From positions 1 to 6,043 of the forward strand of contig JAUXCL010000151.1 of the NCBI GenBank assembly GCA_030618905.1: 6,043 nucleotides of DNA, written 5' to 3'. The notes under the pieces are model-generated. The model was not told the origin of the DNA, searched no databases, and worked only from the letters and a program-made list of their open reading frames with translations. A program made the position numbers and the translations under genes. Of this stretch, positions 4,939 through 6,043 are shown in pieces. The stretch is from Bacteroidales bacterium (GTDB taxonomy: Bacteria > Bacteroidota > Bacteroidia > Bacteroidales > B18-G4). Numbering within the stretch: the first letter of the stretch is position 1; each line of letters opens with the position of its first letter.

Positions 4939-6043
4939 ATGTTGCATTGGCTCAGCAAAAAAAACTTCATTTTCATCCTGGCAGCTTTCTCTTTCATCCT
5001 GGTTTTTAATAAATGCAGGAAGTTTGATGACTTTGATAATGATCCTTCTGTTAAACTGAGTTTTTCAACAGATACCATCATTTTTGACACTGTATTTACC
5101 AGCATTGGATCTGTCACACAATACCTCAGGGTGTACAACCCCCACAGTAATGCGGTCAAGATATCTTCCATCAGCCTGGCCGGCGGTACCACCTCAAATT
5201 ACCGGATTAACATTGATGGTTCCCCGTCCCTTGTTGCAAATGATGTGGAAATCGCTGCCAATGACAGCCTGTACATTTTTATCAGGGTGACTATCGACCC
5301 AAATGATAATACTTTACCATTTGTGGTTAGCGATTCTGTTGTCTTTCTAACCAATGGAAACTACCAGGATGTAGATCTTGTGGCATTTGGACAGAATGCC
5401 AATTATATCGTTGCAAATCAACACATTCAAGGATTTCCTAAATTCAAAATCGTAGCTGGTGAAAATGAACATGTGGAATGGACCAATGAGCTCCCATACG
5501 TTATTTATGGATATGCCGTCATTGATTCGGCAGGATCACTCAGTATTGATGCGGGAACGCAGATTTACCTTCACGACGGGTCCGGATTATGGGTATATCG
5601 CGGTGGGCAAATTAAAGTAAATGGCACCCTTGAGGAGCCTGTTGTCTTTCAGGGTGACCGCCTGGAATCCTTTTTTGATGACCTGCCCGGGCAATGGGAC
5701 CGGATCTGGATTATGGAGGGAAGTACAGAAAACGAGATCAATTATGCCATCATCCGAAATGGTTTTATCGGCCTTCAGGTAGAAAATTTCAATATCAATG
5801 ATCCCCTGCCCAGGCACCTTCTCTTAAGCAATACGGTGATCGAAAACATGAGCGGCGTGGGTGTCCTGTCACGCTGGTATAACATCACCGGGTTCAACAA
5901 CCTGATCGCCAATTGCGGAAATTATGGCCTGGCACTGACCTGGGGGGGATCCTATGATTTCAGGCAATGTACTTTCGCCAATTACTGGAACTACAGTGCC
6001 CGTCAAACCGCTAACCTGGTAATGACGAATTTCTTTATCGACA
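4939..6043 (+). CDS. Secreted right-handed beta-helix protein, 3'-truncated by window edge
   Basis: An open frame of 368 codons runs from the ATG at 4939 to the window edge without a stop. The N-terminus is basic, then hydrophobic (about 9-23), then NKCRKFDDFDNDPSVKL, the place where related Bacteroidetes surface lipoproteins carry their lipidated Cys. Here Cys26 is preceded by Lys, which is a poor lipobox. Residues about 37-165 look like an Ig-like beta-sandwich (SFSTDTIIFDTVFTSIGS, the LRVYNPHS strand, DVEIAANDSLYIFIRVTIDP). From about 190 the sequence shows beta-helix rungs: SLSIDAGTQIYLHDGSGLWV, GQIKVNGTLEEPVVFQGD, then WDRIWIMEGSTENEINYAIIRNG and IENMSGVGV. This layout is common in Bacteroidetes cell-surface proteins of unknown ligand, and no catalytic residues can be named. 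The position next to an outer-membrane barrel gene fits an envelope role but shows no proven link. Confidence 0.85.
   Translation, partial: MLHWLSKKNFIFILAAFSFILVFNKCRKFDDFDNDPSVKLSFSTDTIIFDTVFTSIGSVTQYLRVYNPHSNAVKISSISLAGGTTSNYRINIDGSPSLVANDVEIAANDSLYIFIRVTIDPNDNTLPFVVSDSVVFLTNGNYQDVDLVAFGQNANYIVANQHIQGFPKFKIVAGENEHVEWTNELPYVIYGYAVIDSAGSLSIDAGTQIYLHDGSGLWVYRGGQIKVNGTLEEPVVFQGDRLESFFDDLPGQWDRIWIMEGSTENEINYAIIRNGFIGLQVENFNINDPLPRHLLLSNTVIENMSGVGVLSRWYNITGFNNLIANCGNYGLALTWGGSYDFRQCTFANYWNYSARQTANLVMTNFFID

Noticed and set aside
4932..5192. Minus-strand open frame over the start of the beta-helix gene, and similar short frames at 5084-5290 and 5587-5817
   Set aside because: All lie within the uninterrupted 368-codon plus-strand frame from 4939, which has clear signal sequence and beta-helix character.

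Overview
The window looks like chromosomal DNA of a Bacteroidetes (Bacteroidota) bacterium, probably an uncultured member of the Bacteroidales or a related order. The reasons are three exact matches to the Bacteroidetes -7 promoter box (TAnnTTTG), the absence of clear Shine-Dalgarno sequences, the predicted surface and envelope proteins, and protein sequences that read as typical of this phylum. No rRNA, tRNA, CRISPR array, insertion sequence or phage gene is visible.

Layout from left to right. (1) Positions 1-525 (+) hold the 3' part of rpe, ribulose-phosphate 3-epimerase, whose first ~40 codons lie outside the window. (2) Positions 526-633 form a short convergent intergenic region almost entirely filled by an imperfect inverted repeat with a 14-nt internal period. 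(3) Positions 634-2597 (-) hold a two-gene unit with an 11-bp gap. The upstream gene encodes an ECF-type sigma factor with an unusual membrane-spanning C-terminal extension, and the downstream gene encodes a predicted lipoprotein that also ends in a transmembrane helix. (4) Positions 2598-2724 form a divergent intergenic region with a GCGTCAC heptamer tandem repeat and a promoter. (5) Positions 2725-4185 (+) hold pepD, a complete M20-family aminoacyl-histidine (cytosol non-specific) dipeptidase. (6) Positions 4226-4810 (-) hold a small outer-membrane beta-barrel protein. (7) Positions 4811-4938 form a divergent promoter region with TATATTTG on both strands. (8) Positions 4939-6043 (+) hold the first 368 codons of a secreted or surface beta-helix protein that runs off the window.

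The genes alternate in direction (+ - - + - +), so the window has two convergent junctions and two divergent ones. An identical 24-bp element lies at both convergent junctions, directly against the stop codon of the minus-strand gene each time. The only clear functional pairing is the sigma factor with the lipoprotein. Both are predicted to be inner-membrane anchored, which suggests an envelope-responsive regulatory unit, although no signal or target genes can be read from the sequence. rpe and pepD are housekeeping metabolism, and the barrel and beta-helix proteins belong to the envelope. The most unusual items are the sigma factor fused to a membrane segment and the family of 7/14-nt-period intergenic repeats.
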